From JAUVKT01 sp942491535 (GTDB taxonomy: Bacteria; Bacteroidota; Bacteroidia; Bacteroidales; VadinHA17): 64,000 nucleotides of DNA. A program made the position numbers and the translations under genes. A model generated the notes under the pieces. It was not told where the DNA came from. It did not search any database and saw only the letters and a program-made list of their open reading frames with translations. The stretch is from NCBI GenBank assembly GCA_942491535.1, contig CALOBV010000007.1:1-64000 (forward strand), written 5' to 3'. Shown in pieces: positions 55,078 to 64,000 of this stretch (its first letter is position 1; each line of letters opens with the position of its first letter).

Positions 55078-57606
55078 ATGAAGAAATTATTACTTATCGC
55101 TATCCTGGCACAGACCATAAACCTGGTGGCTCAGGATAACTATTATTTTGACAGGAATGCAAAATTTGATACAAGCATTGATTCACCGGCTAAATTTCTT
55201 GGCTACGAGATAGGCATTCATCATACCAGGTACGATAAGATAGTCGAGTATATGGAATATCTTGCAGAAAGTAGCGACAGGGTTACCTTCGAGCAATTTG
55301 GCATGTCTGTCGAAAGACGTCCGCAGATAATACTGACAATAACATCACCCGATAATCATAGACAGCTGGATCAGATACAGGAGCAGCATATGAAGTTATC
55401 TGATCCGACATCTTATCCCGATCCGGATCTTTCTGTTCCTCTGATTATTCAGCTTGGTTTTAATGTACATGGAAATGAAGCAAGCGGCGGTGAGGCCTCG
55501 ATGCTCTCTGCCTACTATCTTGCTGCAGTGCAGGATAATGAAATAAATAACATTCTCAGTAATTCAGTAATATTTATTGAACCGGTTCTTAATCCCGATG
55601 GCAGGGCAAGATTCGCCAGCTGGGCAAATATGAACAGGAGCAAGAATGCCTCTCCTGATGGTAACGACCGTGAACATACCGAGGCATGGCCAGGTGGTCG
55701 GACCAACCACTACTGGTACGATCTTAACAGAGACTGGTTGCCACTTACCCAGCCTGAGAGCAAAAACAGGATGACTCGTTTTCATAAATGGAGGCCTAAT
55801 GTAATTACAGATCACCATGAGATGGGGACAAACAGCACATTCTTTTTTGAGCCTACCAAACCGGGATCAGAAAATACAATAGTACCGACTGAGAACTACA
55901 ACAGGTTAAATACTTTGTTTGCAGATGGTTTTTCCAGGGTGCTTGATGAAGCAGGTCATTATTATGATTCAGGACGATCTTTTGATAACTCCTACCCTGG
56001 CTACGGCAGTTCTTATGCTGATATAAATGGTGGACTGGCTATATTATTTGAGCAAGCTTCTTCAAGGGGACTTGTTCAAACAACTGACCTGGGATATAAT
56101 ATGCATTTCTCGCTGGGAATTAAAAACCAGTTTCTCTGCGCTATATCAACGGTCACGACAGCGCATGATAACTCAGAGATGCTAAACGAATATATGTACA
56201 GGTTTTACAAAGATGCTCTTAAAGAAGCTGCATCCGACACTTACAGAGCATATGTTTTCGGCGACAGTAATGACAGAGGCAGAACATACGACTTTGTAAA
56301 TTTACTGCTTATGCATGATATTAAGGTTAAGCCACTTACACGCGACATAACAGTGTCGGGAGTAAAATTTCAGGCAGGATCATCCTTTGTTGTACCAACA
56401 GAACAGGCTCAGTATAAAATGGTAAGAACAATGTTTGAGGCCAACAGAGAGTTTCCTGATTCACTTTTTTATGATGCAAGTGCCTGGGCTCTTGTCTATT
56501 CATATGGTCTGCCTTTTTCAGGACTAACAAAACTTCCATCATGCGGCGACGAAACAGGAATATTAAGTCTTCAGCCCATTGAACTAACTAAGAGTTCATA
56601 TGGCTATATCTTTGAATGGTCTGATTATTACAGTGCTTCAGCCTTGAGTAAAGTAATGCAGAATGGAATAAGAGTCAAAGCAGCATGGGAGCCTGTCACA
56701 ATAAATACAGGAGGAATGATTCATACTTTTGGACGAGGTTCTGTATATATCCCGGTTGCCTACCAGGATAAAACCGCAGAGGAGGTGTTTAAGTTGCTCT
56801 CAGAAATCTCTTTAAGCACAGGTATAAGCATCTACCCTATTGAGTCGTCGAAGGTACAGGATGGCCCCTGGATAGGCAACAACCTTTTCAAAAGCCTGGA
56901 AAAACCAAAGATTCTAATGCTGACGGGTGATGGCATAAGCAGTAGCAGCGCCGGCACAATCTGGGATTTACTGGATACAAGGGTTGGTATTACCTTTACT
57001 AAGATTGATATATCGAGATTTTCGAGGGTTAATCTCTACGATTACAACACTATAATATTGCCTTCCGGTAGCTATTCAGATTTAGCAAAGACTGCCGGGG
57101 AGAATCTCACCAGCTGGGTGAATAATGGAGGAAGGATAATCTCAGTCGGGAGTAGCATGACCTACCTTAAAGGACTAAAACTGATATCTTACGAAACCAA
57201 CAGTCTGGACAAGGAAGACCAAAGACTTGACTATAATATATCTGGCCTTGAATCTGGTAAACATTCAATTGGTGGAGTATTTTGCAGCGTAGACCTCGAT
57301 AATACACATCCATTAGGATTTGGGTATAATACAAGGAATATTACCGTATATAAAAACAACAGGAGCTTTGTAAATGCAGTTAAGGGTCCTACATCGAATA
57401 TTGCAGTATATAATGATGACCCTCTTATAAGCGGGTACGTTTCTGAAGAAAATCTTAATTTGTTTAAAGGATGTGCATCGCTTGTAAACTTCAGATCCGG
57501 TCGTGGAAACATAACAGTATTTATCGACGACCCTGTTTTCAGAGGATGCTGGAGAGGAACCGACAAACTTCTTATAAATGCAATATTCTTTGGCCAGGGC
57601 ATTTAA
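55078..57606 (+). CDS. Exported M14-family zinc carboxypeptidase
   Basis: 842 residues with a signal peptide ending VAQ. The M14 domain has zinc motif H131-x2-E134 (NVHGNEASGGEA), arginine-containing NPDGRARFASW, and a downstream His in ITDHHEMG (H246/H247). The C-terminal third has a glutamine-amidotransferase-like fold (ILMLTGDGISSSSAGTIWDLL, NTIILPSGSYSDL), the arrangement of secreted Bacteroidota M14 peptidases. It likely trims peptides in the periplasm or at the cell surface. It follows the giant protein after a terminator, so it has its own promoter. Confidence 0.88.
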   Translation: MKKLLLIAILAQTINLVAQDNYYFDRNAKFDTSIDSPAKFLGYEIGIHHTRYDKIVEYMEYLAESSDRVTFEQFGMSVERRPQIILTITSPDNHRQLDQIQEQHMKLSDPTSYPDPDLSVPLIIQLGFNVHGNEASGGEASMLSAYYLAAVQDNEINNILSNSVIFIEPVLNPDGRARFASWANMNRSKNASPDGNDREHTEAWPGGRTNHYWYDLNRDWLPLTQPESKNRMTRFHKWRPNVITDHHEMGTNSTFFFEPTKPGSENTIVPTENYNRLNTLFADGFSRVLDEAGHYYDSGRSFDNSYPGYGSSYADINGGLAILFEQASSRGLVQTTDLGYNMHFSLGIKNQFLCAISTVTTAHDNSEMLNEYMYRFYKDALKEAASDTYRAYVFGDSNDRGRTYDFVNLLLMHDIKVKPLTRDITVSGVKFQAGSSFVVPTEQAQYKMVRTMFEANREFPDSLFYDASAWALVYSYGLPFSGLTKLPSCGDETGILSLQPIELTKSSYGYIFEWSDYYSASALSKVMQNGIRVKAAWEPVTINTGGMIHTFGRGSVYIPVAYQDKTAEEVFKLLSEISLSTGISIYPIESSKVQDGPWIGNNLFKSLEKPKILMLTGDGISSSSAGTIWDLLDTRVGITFTKIDISRFSRVNLYDYNTIILPSGSYSDLAKTAGENLTSWVNNGGRIISVGSSMTYLKGLKLISYETNSLDKEDQRLDYNISGLESGKHSIGGVFCSVDLDNTHPLGFGYNTRNITVYKNNRSFVNAVKGPTSNIAVYNDDPLISGYVSEENLNLFKGCASLVNFRSGRGNITVFIDDPVFRGCWRGTDKLLINAIFFGQGI

Positions 57607-57663
57607 GAAAAAAATTAGTCTCACTAATCATCTTTTATTAACTTTGATTATAGAGGACAGCAA

Positions 57664-58038
57664 ATGAATAAGGTATACAATATATTGGTTGCAGAAGACG
57701 AGGAATATAACTTTGCCCTGGTTAAATATATTTTCCAGAAGGAAGGTCATAATGTATTATGGGCAAAAAATGGAGAAGAAGCTGTTAAATTAGCACTTAC
57801 AGATATTGAGATCGACCTGGTGTTGATGGATATAAAAATGCCAGTAATGGACGGATTTGAAGCCGCCAGGTTAATAAAGGAAGCCAGGAGCGAGTTACCC
57901 ATTATGGCTGTTACTGCTTATGCATTTGCAGAAGACAGACAACTATGTCTTGATGCAGGTTGTGATGAATTTATTACAAAGCCTATAGATAGAAAAGAGC
58001 TACTCAACCTTTCATATAAACTTCTTCAAAAAAAATGA
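57664..58038 (+). CDS. Single-domain response regulator
   Basis: 124 residues forming only a CheY-like receiver. The acid pair is E11-D12 (VAEDEEYN), the phospho-acceptor lies in LMDIKMPVMDG, Thr is in AVTAYAF and Lys-Pro in TKPIDRK. All phosphorylation residues are kept. It overlaps the ung start by 4 nt (ATGA). Its cognate kinase is not in the window. Confidence 0.92.
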   Translation: MNKVYNILVAEDEEYNFALVKYIFQKEGHNVLWAKNGEEAVKLALTDIEIDLVLMDIKMPVMDGFEAARLIKEARSELPIMAVTAYAFAEDRQLCLDAGCDEFITKPIDRKELLNLSYKLLQKK

Positions 58039-58700
58039 ATATTGAGATAGAAGAGTCCTGGAAAACTGTCCTGGAGCAAGAATTCCATCAAACATATTTT
58101 ACTGACCTTATCGACTTTGTTAAGGATGAGTATAAAAACGATAAGATATTTCCACCCGGTAAATTAATCTTTAATGCATTCAATACATGTCCATTAGACA
58201 GTGTGAGGGTAGTGATAATCGGGCAGGACCCCTATCATGGCCCCGGACAGGCTAACGGTCTGTGCTTTTCCGTAAATGATGGAGTTAAGTTTCCACCCAG
58301 CCTTGTTAATATATTTAAGGAGATTCAGAATGACCTTGGACTGGAATATCCTGCCAGTGGCAACCTCGAGCGCTGGGCAAAGCAGGGAGTGCTATTATTA
58401 AATGCCACACTTACTGTTAGAGCACATAATGCCGGATCTCACCAGGGAAAGGGATGGGAAAAATTTACAGATGAGGTAATCAGAACTTTATCGGAAAGGA
58501 AAAATAACCTGGTATTTTTCCTGTGGGGTTCTTACGCTCAGAAGAAGGGTGCTAATATAGACAGGGAAAGGCATTGCGTTCTGGAATCGGTTCATCCCTC
58601 CCCTCTTTCTGCCCACAGGGGCTTCTTTGGAAATAAGCACTTCACTGAATGTAACGAATATCTTATATTTTCCGGGCAGGATCCGATTGACTGGAGTTAG
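58035..58700 (+). CDS. ung: Uracil-DNA glycosylase (family 1)
   Basis: 221 residues; removes uracil from DNA in base-excision repair. The catalytic water-activating Asp is D65 in GQDPYHGPGQANGL. The LLLNATLTVRAHNAGSHQGKGWE segment and the HPSPLSAHRGFFG leucine-loop motif with catalytic His are complete. It is translationally coupled to the upstream response regulator, an unusual pairing. Confidence 0.96.
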   Translation: MNIEIEESWKTVLEQEFHQTYFTDLIDFVKDEYKNDKIFPPGKLIFNAFNTCPLDSVRVVIIGQDPYHGPGQANGLCFSVNDGVKFPPSLVNIFKEIQNDLGLEYPASGNLERWAKQGVLLLNATLTVRAHNAGSHQGKGWEKFTDEVIRTLSERKNNLVFFLWGSYAQKKGANIDRERHCVLESVHPSPLSAHRGFFGNKHFTECNEYLIFSGQDPIDWS

Positions 58701-58718
58701 TATTAAATAAGAATATAT

Positions 58719-59360
58719 ATGAGACCTGTAAAGCCATCGATATTTATCATTATTTTATTTATTCCCCTTCTTATAAATAGTTGTAAAAGCAATCAAACAA
58801 ACAGAGCAGATAATAATATTATACTAAGTGATGATATGAAGACACTTGCAGTATCAGAAGTAATTCATTCAAGAAAAAGTGTGCGAAAGTTTATTGATAA
58901 ACCAGTGAGTGATAAAGACCTGGGTAAGCTATTGAGGGCTGCAATGGCTGCTCCTACCGGGAAGAATCTTCAGCCCTGGTTCTTCTATGTAATAAAAGAT
59001 CGATCGGTACTTAATAAACTGGGTGAAGAGCTACCAACGGCTGCCATGCTCAAAGATGTACACTCAGCAATTATGGTATGCGGTGATATATCCAAAGCAG
59101 ATACCACATCTTACAAAAACTATTGGCTTATGGATTGTTCGGCCGCATCAGAGAATATACTTTTAACAGCTGAATCGCTCGGTCTGGGTGCATGCTGGAC
59201 GGCTGTTTTCCCCTATGAAAGCAGAATAAGTATAGTTAGAAGTCACATTAATTTACCTGTGCACCATATACCGCTCAATATTATTCCTGTTGGCTACGCA
59301 AAAGGTTCCGAGAGCCCAAAAGATAAGTGGAATCCTGCCAATATCTCAATAATAGAGTAA
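58719..59360 (+). CDS. Nitroreductase-family lipoprotein
   Basis: 213 residues with a lipoprotein signal (IFIIILFIPLLINSC, C22) followed by an FMN-binding nitroreductase fold (SRKSVRKFIDKPVSDKDLGKLLRAAMAAPTGKNLQPWFFYV, GLGACWTAVFP). Most nitroreductases are cytoplasmic. The lipobox would place this one at the membrane or cell surface, where flavin loading would need explanation. It lies 18 nt after ung. An internal ATG at 58838 (MKTLAVSEVIHSRKS) would give a cytoplasmic form. Confidence 0.8.
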   Translation: MRPVKPSIFIIILFIPLLINSCKSNQTNRADNNIILSDDMKTLAVSEVIHSRKSVRKFIDKPVSDKDLGKLLRAAMAAPTGKNLQPWFFYVIKDRSVLNKLGEELPTAAMLKDVHSAIMVCGDISKADTTSYKNYWLMDCSAASENILLTAESLGLGACWTAVFPYESRISIVRSHINLPVHHIPLNIIPVGYAKGSESPKDKWNPANISIIE

Positions 59361-59379
59361 TTCCTTCTTGCACGCTCTA

Positions 59380-60555
59380 TTATCTGATAGATTCGAGTGC
59401 CTTACTTATAATATCTATCAGGTAATCTGTCTCCTCAAAGCCTACAGATAATCTTATCATACCTGGCTCAGGATACTTATATCCCCATACCGGTTCAACG
59501 GGCATAATAATTGTATGAGAATCACCCAGTGTAGGAATAAGCAATATCTTATCGCTTAAAATTTCAATAAGTCTATCCCTGTTTTCTCTCTTTTTATTGC
59601 TGTTTTTGCCGACAATATCAAAAGTTATTATTGCTCCATAACCTCGTTCTGAGAATAGCTTTTCTGCAATCTCTCCTGTCGGGTGAGATTTAATATTCGG
59701 GAACCAGACTCTTTCTACCATATCGGATTCCTCAAGTAAAGAAGCAATCTTAATGCTGTTATAAAATTGCTGTTTGACCCTCAGGGTGAAAGACTCCATC
59801 TGAGTGGTAAGCCTGTATGCATCGTCGGCCGACAGCATATGACCAATAAACTTCCTGTAGTTTGTTGCTTCTTTTCTTAACTCTTCATCATTGCCACATA
59901 CTACCCCGGCAGTAATATTACCATGACCGCCAAGGTATTTGGTCGCACTGTGGATCACCAGATCGGCCCCCATCTTTAGTGGATTTATTAGATAGGGTGT
60001 TGCAAAAGTATTGTCTATAATAACTTTAGCCCCATAGTTATGCGATAGATTAATTATCTTCTCTATATCAGCTACAATCAGAAGGGGGTTGGAAATAAGC
60101 TCACAGAATACCAGGTCAGGCCTCTTCTCCTTGAGCATCTCTTCGAAGCTAATCAGATCATACCTTTCTTCAGAGGGTGCAAAGCTGATAATATCCAGGC
60201 CTCTTCTATTAATCAAAACAGAATCAATATAAGAATTGGTTCCACCATATATTTCTGTAAAGAATAGCCATGAGCCTGTTTCCTTTCCTGTTTGAAATAT
60301 TGATAATGCAACATCAATAGCCGACATCCCCGATTGCGTAAGCAATGCCCAGGCACATCCTTCAAGCTGAACTATCTTCTTTTCGGCAGCTATTACAGTA
60401 GGATTTCTATAGCGGCTATATATAAACAGATCCGGCTCAACCGGGACATCCTTCTCATCTTCAAATGCCTGCCCCATTGTTGAGGAATCATATAATTTAA
60501 AACCTGCATCCCGATAAACCGGGACTCTTGAACTAATTGGTCTTTGCTTTTTCAT
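59380..60555 (-). CDS. Trans-sulfuration PLP enzyme (cystathionine synthase/lyase type)
   Basis: From the ATG at 60553-60555 the protein has 391 residues. The PLP lysine is K206 in HSATKYLGGHG, with YSRYRNPT and DNTFATPYLINPL motifs of the Cys/Met metabolism PLP family (cystathionine gamma-synthase, gamma-lyase or methionine gamma-lyase). The exact reaction cannot be assigned by eye. The start overlaps the 3' end of the upstream Fe-S/membrane subunit gene by 23 nt (44 nt if the ATG at 60576 is used), placing a sulfur-metabolism enzyme in an apparent molybdoenzyme operon. Confidence 0.88.
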   Translation of the reverse strand: MKKQRPISSRVPVYRDAGFKLYDSSTMGQAFEDEKDVPVEPDLFIYSRYRNPTVIAAEKKIVQLEGCAWALLTQSGMSAIDVALSIFQTGKETGSWLFFTEIYGGTNSYIDSVLINRRGLDIISFAPSEERYDLISFEEMLKEKRPDLVFCELISNPLLIVADIEKIINLSHNYGAKVIIDNTFATPYLINPLKMGADLVIHSATKYLGGHGNITAGVVCGNDEELRKEATNYRKFIGHMLSADDAYRLTTQMESFTLRVKQQFYNSIKIASLLEESDMVERVWFPNIKSHPTGEIAEKLFSERGYGAIITFDIVGKNSNKKRENRDRLIEILSDKILLIPTLGDSHTIIMPVEPVWGYKYPEPGMIRLSVGFEETDYLIDIISKALESIR

Positions 60556-61852
60556 ATTCGTCAATGTTTTTATCAAAGAATGTCTTAAATAAACTTACCG
60601 GGTAAAAATGTAAATAATAAAATATCCTTCCTGCCAACTCGGATATCAGTAATAAAATTATCGACACTAAAGTTATATCAACAAGTCCGAGTATCGAGCT
60701 ACTTAAGTATATAAGCACAAGAGTCTGGATAATGGTAAAAATAACAAAACCCTTTTGCCGTCTATTCTTATAAATATAATAGATAGCAGCTACTATTTTA
60801 ATTATTCCAACAAAAATAAAAGGCAAGGGAGTATTCAGAAAATATGATGCCATTAGCAATCCTGACAGAAAGCTTTGCCCGGGATGTATCTTAAATGAAA
60901 ATCGACTATCCGAAGATGTGTAAATAGAATCCACAGATACCAGTAGTAAGAATCCTGCAACAAAGGATATTATCCATAATTCCCTTATATAAAATATATA
61001 GGCAGGCACTGAACTAAGAGAAAAAAGCAATAGAGCTGCTATCTCATTACTCAGGGGTGATCTAAATATCCCCGATATCGACCTCCATGCCTTTAAGGGC
61101 TTACCCAGGTGGAGCAATGGAATAAGAAGGGTTATTCCCATTGCCAGTGAATATACCAGGGGGCTTATTTTTACTATTCCAAACCAGTTAGAAATATTAG
61201 TAGCGAAGAGAAGCGAAGATAAGTATGTGAATATCATAAGGCTCCATTCGCTTTTCAAAGTAACTTTTCTATCATGAGAAACAAATGCCTTTCGAGGATG
61301 ATGATCATCATCAAAAGGAACAATATCAGGCCTGCCAGTTCCCATAGTATGACACTCAATAACTGACAGCCTTGGCAGTGTACCTGAATCTGTAAAGAGA
61401 TTTTGCTTTCTTCCTGAATCAATATCTGAGAAGCTAAGTGCTCCTGTAGGGCACGCTGTTACACATGCAGGGTCTATTCCTTCATTTAACCTGTTATAAC
61501 ATAAGTTACACTTCTCAACCTCTTTCTTTTTTGGATTATACCTGGGAGCATCGTAGGGGCAATTCCAGTAGCAGTACTGACATCCAATGCATCTCTCGGG
61601 CATAATCTGCACCGTGCCATTTGTCTCATCCCTGTAGTAGGCATTAGCAGGACATCCCGTCATGCAAGGAGCATCCTCGCAATGATTACATGCCATTGAA
61701 ATATTATGTACCGGCAGGCCCGGATAAGTATCAGCATTATCTCCCACTACCATCCTCCACGGCATATCCTGTCCGTTCTCAAGCGAGCAGGCAATAATGC
61801 AGGCATGACATGCAACGCATCGGTCGATATTGAAATTAAAGCCCCTTGCCAT
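60533..61852 (-). CDS. Fused 4Fe-4S subunit and DmsC-type membrane anchor
   Basis: Residues 1-150 are a DmsB-like ferredoxin subunit with cysteine quartets (DRCVACHACIIACS, CNHCEDAPCMTGCP, ERCIGCQYCYWNCP, KCNLCYNRLNEGIDPACVTACP), enough for four 4Fe-4S clusters. Residues about 195-435 are a DmsC-like membrane anchor with about eight helices. In E. coli DmsABC these are two proteins. Electrons would pass from menaquinol to the catalytic subunit. The start overlaps the catalytic gene by 17 nt. Confidence 0.9.
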   Translation of the reverse strand: MARGFNFNIDRCVACHACIIACSLENGQDMPWRMVVGDNADTYPGLPVHNISMACNHCEDAPCMTGCPANAYYRDETNGTVQIMPERCIGCQYCYWNCPYDAPRYNPKKKEVEKCNLCYNRLNEGIDPACVTACPTGALSFSDIDSGRKQNLFTDSGTLPRLSVIECHTMGTGRPDIVPFDDDHHPRKAFVSHDRKVTLKSEWSLMIFTYLSSLLFATNISNWFGIVKISPLVYSLAMGITLLIPLLHLGKPLKAWRSISGIFRSPLSNEIAALLLFSLSSVPAYIFYIRELWIISFVAGFLLLVSVDSIYTSSDSRFSFKIHPGQSFLSGLLMASYFLNTPLPFIFVGIIKIVAAIYYIYKNRRQKGFVIFTIIQTLVLIYLSSSILGLVDITLVSIILLLISELAGRIFYYLHFYPVSLFKTFFDKNIDEYEKAKTN

Positions 61853-63881
61853 TATTTATTTTTTCAATTCTTACAAGATTGTCATGAAATGCTGTTCCAT
61901 GTCCCATATCTGTTTCTCGTCCTTCCGACAGGAAGTTTCCACCACCACTTTCGCTTATCCACCATCCATTAGGCATTGCAACACAGCCAGGCATTATACG
62001 GCTTGTAATATCTGTTTTTACAATTATCTCGCCCCTCCTATTATAAACTCTTACAAAGTCATTATTTATTAATCCCAATTTATCTGCATCATCAGTGTTT
62101 ATTTGCAGCAGTGGCTCCGGATCAATTTCCTTAATTACCTTAAGGTTTCCGAACTGGCTATGAATGCGGTTTTTAGTATTAGGCGAAAGAAATATATAGG
62201 TATTATCCCCTCCTTCTTCATCTTCAAAAGCCTTTTTATAGCCGGGCAGAATATTGCATTTCCAGAGAGATTGAGCATCCTCTGAGAGTATTTCTATCTT
62301 TTTTGATTTCGTTTTAAATATAAGATCATGGTAAGCTACCTCTTCGGTATCATCTACAATCCTTTTACTTTCTTTGAAATCGTCAAGACTAAACTCTGTA
62401 AATCCCCTTATCCTGTTTTCAAGCCATCTGTCCATATTATCACTACCTGGTTCAGGTATCTCATCCTCAGTAAAGCTGAGTTTAAGTCTTTTTGCCAGTT
62501 CGTAAAAAATCTCCGACTCCGGCTTTATAGTCGCTAAGGGATTAATTATCTTAGGTTTAAAGCAGATATATGGCGACCAGTATGAGCTGATAATATCCTG
62601 TTGCTCGAACATGTTTTTAGCAGGAAGGATAAGGTCTGCAAGGGTAGCGGTATCAGACATAAACTGATCGACTACAACTTTGAATTCTATTCCGGAGATA
62701 GCTTCAATAACAGTATTTGTGTCGGGTGCCTGCGTAACAGGATTGCCTCTTTCAATCCATGCAAATTCTATTTCAGGATTTTTTATTGACAATAAATCCT
62801 TACCCAGCCTGGCCATTGAAACTTCCCGCCTGAAAAGAGGGTTTGTATTTATTTCAGGATAATATGATTGGGGTTCTTTTACTTTATCAAACACATATCC
62901 CTGGAGGTTGGCATAATTAAAACCTGAGCCTCTGTTCCCAATATTTCCTGTAAGGGCACATAGAGTAAGCAGTGATCTTATTGTCTGACCTCCATTAGTA
63001 TATCTTTGCATACCGAAGCCGGCAATTATCGTCATAGGCTTAATTTTGCCAATCATTTCGGAAAGAGATAGTATTATTTCTTCAGGTACACCACTAATTT
63101 TTTCAGCATCGGCAGGTGTAATTGTAAGTGAATCTGAGAATTCCCTGAAGCCATGAACATGATTTTGAATAAAATCACTGTTTATATAATTCTTTTCGAT
63201 AATAGTTTTTGCAATTGCAAGAGCAATAACTGCATCAGTTCCCGGAACCGGGCGAATAAGCAGATCGGCTTTATCTGCCGTAGCTGTACGCCTGGGGTCG
63301 ATAACAACTACCTTCGCCCCTTTCTTCGATGCCCTATCAATAAACACAGTCTCCTGGATATTTGTTTCCGCAGGGTTCTTACCCCAAATTATTATAAGCG
63401 AAGCATCCTCAAGGAGCCAGGGTGCATTATGTTTTATTTCCCCGAATGACAATCTGCTTGCCTCAAGTCCGGCAGGCCAGCAAAAGTTACCGTAGCAGGT
63501 AGTTGCCCCACCGAAGGAACTAAAGAAATTATAACCTATCTCATTAGTAAGGCCTGCCATACCACTTCCGGTATAGTACAGAACAGATTTCTGATTATTT
63601 TTATCACGGATTGTTTTTAACTTATCTGCTATTACATCCAGGGCATCATTATAAGCAATTGGCTCGAACTGACCGTCTGGAAGTCGGATAAGTGGTTCCG
63701 TTATTCTGTTTTCTGAATGTGCCCTCTCGATATAAGCCAGGCCTTTGAGGCATGGACCTTCTGAAACTGCCCTGTTTGATTCGTCGGGTAGAATACGAAC
63801 AATTTTATTGTTTTCAGTAAAAACTCTGAAGCTACATGTACTGTAACAGTTTCGCGGGCAGACTGTGGTATATTCTTTCAT
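61836..63881 (-). CDS. Molybdopterin-dependent oxidoreductase, DMSO-reductase family catalytic subunit
   Basis: 681 residues with an N-terminal 4Fe-4S motif (CPRNCYSTCSF, last Cys in EGPCLKG) and the Mo-bisMGD domain (FFSSFGGATTCYGNFCWPAGLEAS, WGKNPAETN, IDPRRTATADKADL). A C-terminal MGD-binding domain ends near MPGCVAMPNGWW. No Tat signal is present, so the enzyme should face the cytoplasm, unlike DmsA. The substrate (S-/N-oxide, thiosulfate, polysulfide or other) is unknown. Confidence 0.9.
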   Translation of the reverse strand: MKEYTTVCPRNCYSTCSFRVFTENNKIVRILPDESNRAVSEGPCLKGLAYIERAHSENRITEPLIRLPDGQFEPIAYNDALDVIADKLKTIRDKNNQKSVLYYTGSGMAGLTNEIGYNFFSSFGGATTCYGNFCWPAGLEASRLSFGEIKHNAPWLLEDASLIIIWGKNPAETNIQETVFIDRASKKGAKVVVIDPRRTATADKADLLIRPVPGTDAVIALAIAKTIIEKNYINSDFIQNHVHGFREFSDSLTITPADAEKISGVPEEIILSLSEMIGKIKPMTIIAGFGMQRYTNGGQTIRSLLTLCALTGNIGNRGSGFNYANLQGYVFDKVKEPQSYYPEINTNPLFRREVSMARLGKDLLSIKNPEIEFAWIERGNPVTQAPDTNTVIEAISGIEFKVVVDQFMSDTATLADLILPAKNMFEQQDIISSYWSPYICFKPKIINPLATIKPESEIFYELAKRLKLSFTEDEIPEPGSDNMDRWLENRIRGFTEFSLDDFKESKRIVDDTEEVAYHDLIFKTKSKKIEILSEDAQSLWKCNILPGYKKAFEDEEGGDNTYIFLSPNTKNRIHSQFGNLKVIKEIDPEPLLQINTDDADKLGLINNDFVRVYNRRGEIIVKTDITSRIMPGCVAMPNGWWISESGGGNFLSEGRETDMGHGTAFHDNLVRIEKINNGKGL

Positions 63882-63917
63882 AATCAGAATCTGCTACAAA
63901 TCTAATCAAAAAGAAAA

Positions 63918-63939
63918 GTCCCGGCACCTCTGCCGGGAC
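63918..63939 (-). terminator. Intrinsic terminator, probably of a gene beyond the right edge
   Basis: GTCCCGGCA and TGCCGGGAC form a perfect 9-bp stem with a CCTC loop. On the minus strand it runs into a T-rich stretch. It lies 37 nt upstream of the molybdoenzyme start, so it should end a leftward transcript entering from beyond 64000 (a bidirectional role is possible). Confidence 0.7.
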
Positions 63940-64000
63940 AAAAACCAACCAACCTAACCAAAAAACCTAATTTTTGGATAACTAATATGGATAGAATATC

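Noticed and set aside
57614..57628. ATTAGT-CTC-ACTAAT hairpin after the M14 peptidase
   Set aside because: A stem of six AT-rich pairs with a weak T tract is not convincing as a terminator.

Overview
The window reads as a chromosomal segment of a Bacteroidota bacterium, most likely an anaerobic or microaerobic member of the Bacteroidales/Marinilabiliales side. Signs are the gene order rpmB-rpmG-DUF4295-ftsY-rimO, -7 promoter elements of the TANNTTTG type, few Shine-Dalgarno sequences, signal peptides ending in A/S-Q, a TonB-dependent receptor with an N-terminal carboxypeptidase-regulatory-like domain, and a tRNA without an encoded CCA. This placement is inference; no phylogeny was run. No phage, transposon or CRISPR array was seen.

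Layout. 0.1-7.9 kb is a nitric-oxide/nitrosative-stress island: DUF1858/DUF2249 and DUF438-hemerythrin-PAS proteins, an Rrf2-type regulator, the di-iron Fe-S repair protein RIC, a quinol-type NO reductase, 5-formyl-THF cyclo-ligase and a flavodiiron protein. ric and the NO reductase diverge from a 40-bp perfect palindrome lying exactly between two -7 boxes. Four consecutive genes here (2.1-6.3 kb) are broken by at least 14 single-base indels although their conserved residues are kept. 7.9-9.0 kb is gene-free. 9.0-25.98 kb is mostly housekeeping: TPR protein, gyrA, clpC, rimO, ftsY, DUF4295, rpmG, rpmB, cinA, HD hydrolase, tRNA-Gly(CCC), Tat-exported aldo/keto reductase, Ste24-like protease, fabG and sucD. 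Its gaps are filled with short word repeats, including seven telomere-like TTTAGGG units, a 9-bp repeat of about 15 units and a 42-nt duplication.

26-32 kb encodes a membrane-bound AraC-type regulator, an outer-membrane barrel and an RND/MMPL transporter fused to a LolA-like carrier domain. Together they look like a trans-envelope lipid-transport system. 32-50.5 kb holds an ADP-forming acyl-CoA synthetase/acetyltransferase, mnmE, a sialidase-fold lipoprotein convergent with a TonB receptor and its lipoprotein partner, a TrmO-like protein with a signal peptide, a NifX-like protein, MFS and MATE transporters, a surface 5'-nucleotidase, a frameshifted mechanosensitive channel and a degenerate receiver-PAS protein. 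50.8-55 kb is one large surface protein with 30 uninterrupted 14-residue head repeats. The window ends with an M14 peptidase, a response regulator, ung, a lipoprotein nitroreductase, a trans-sulfuration enzyme and a two-gene molybdopterin oxidoreductase operon whose Fe-S and membrane subunits are fused.
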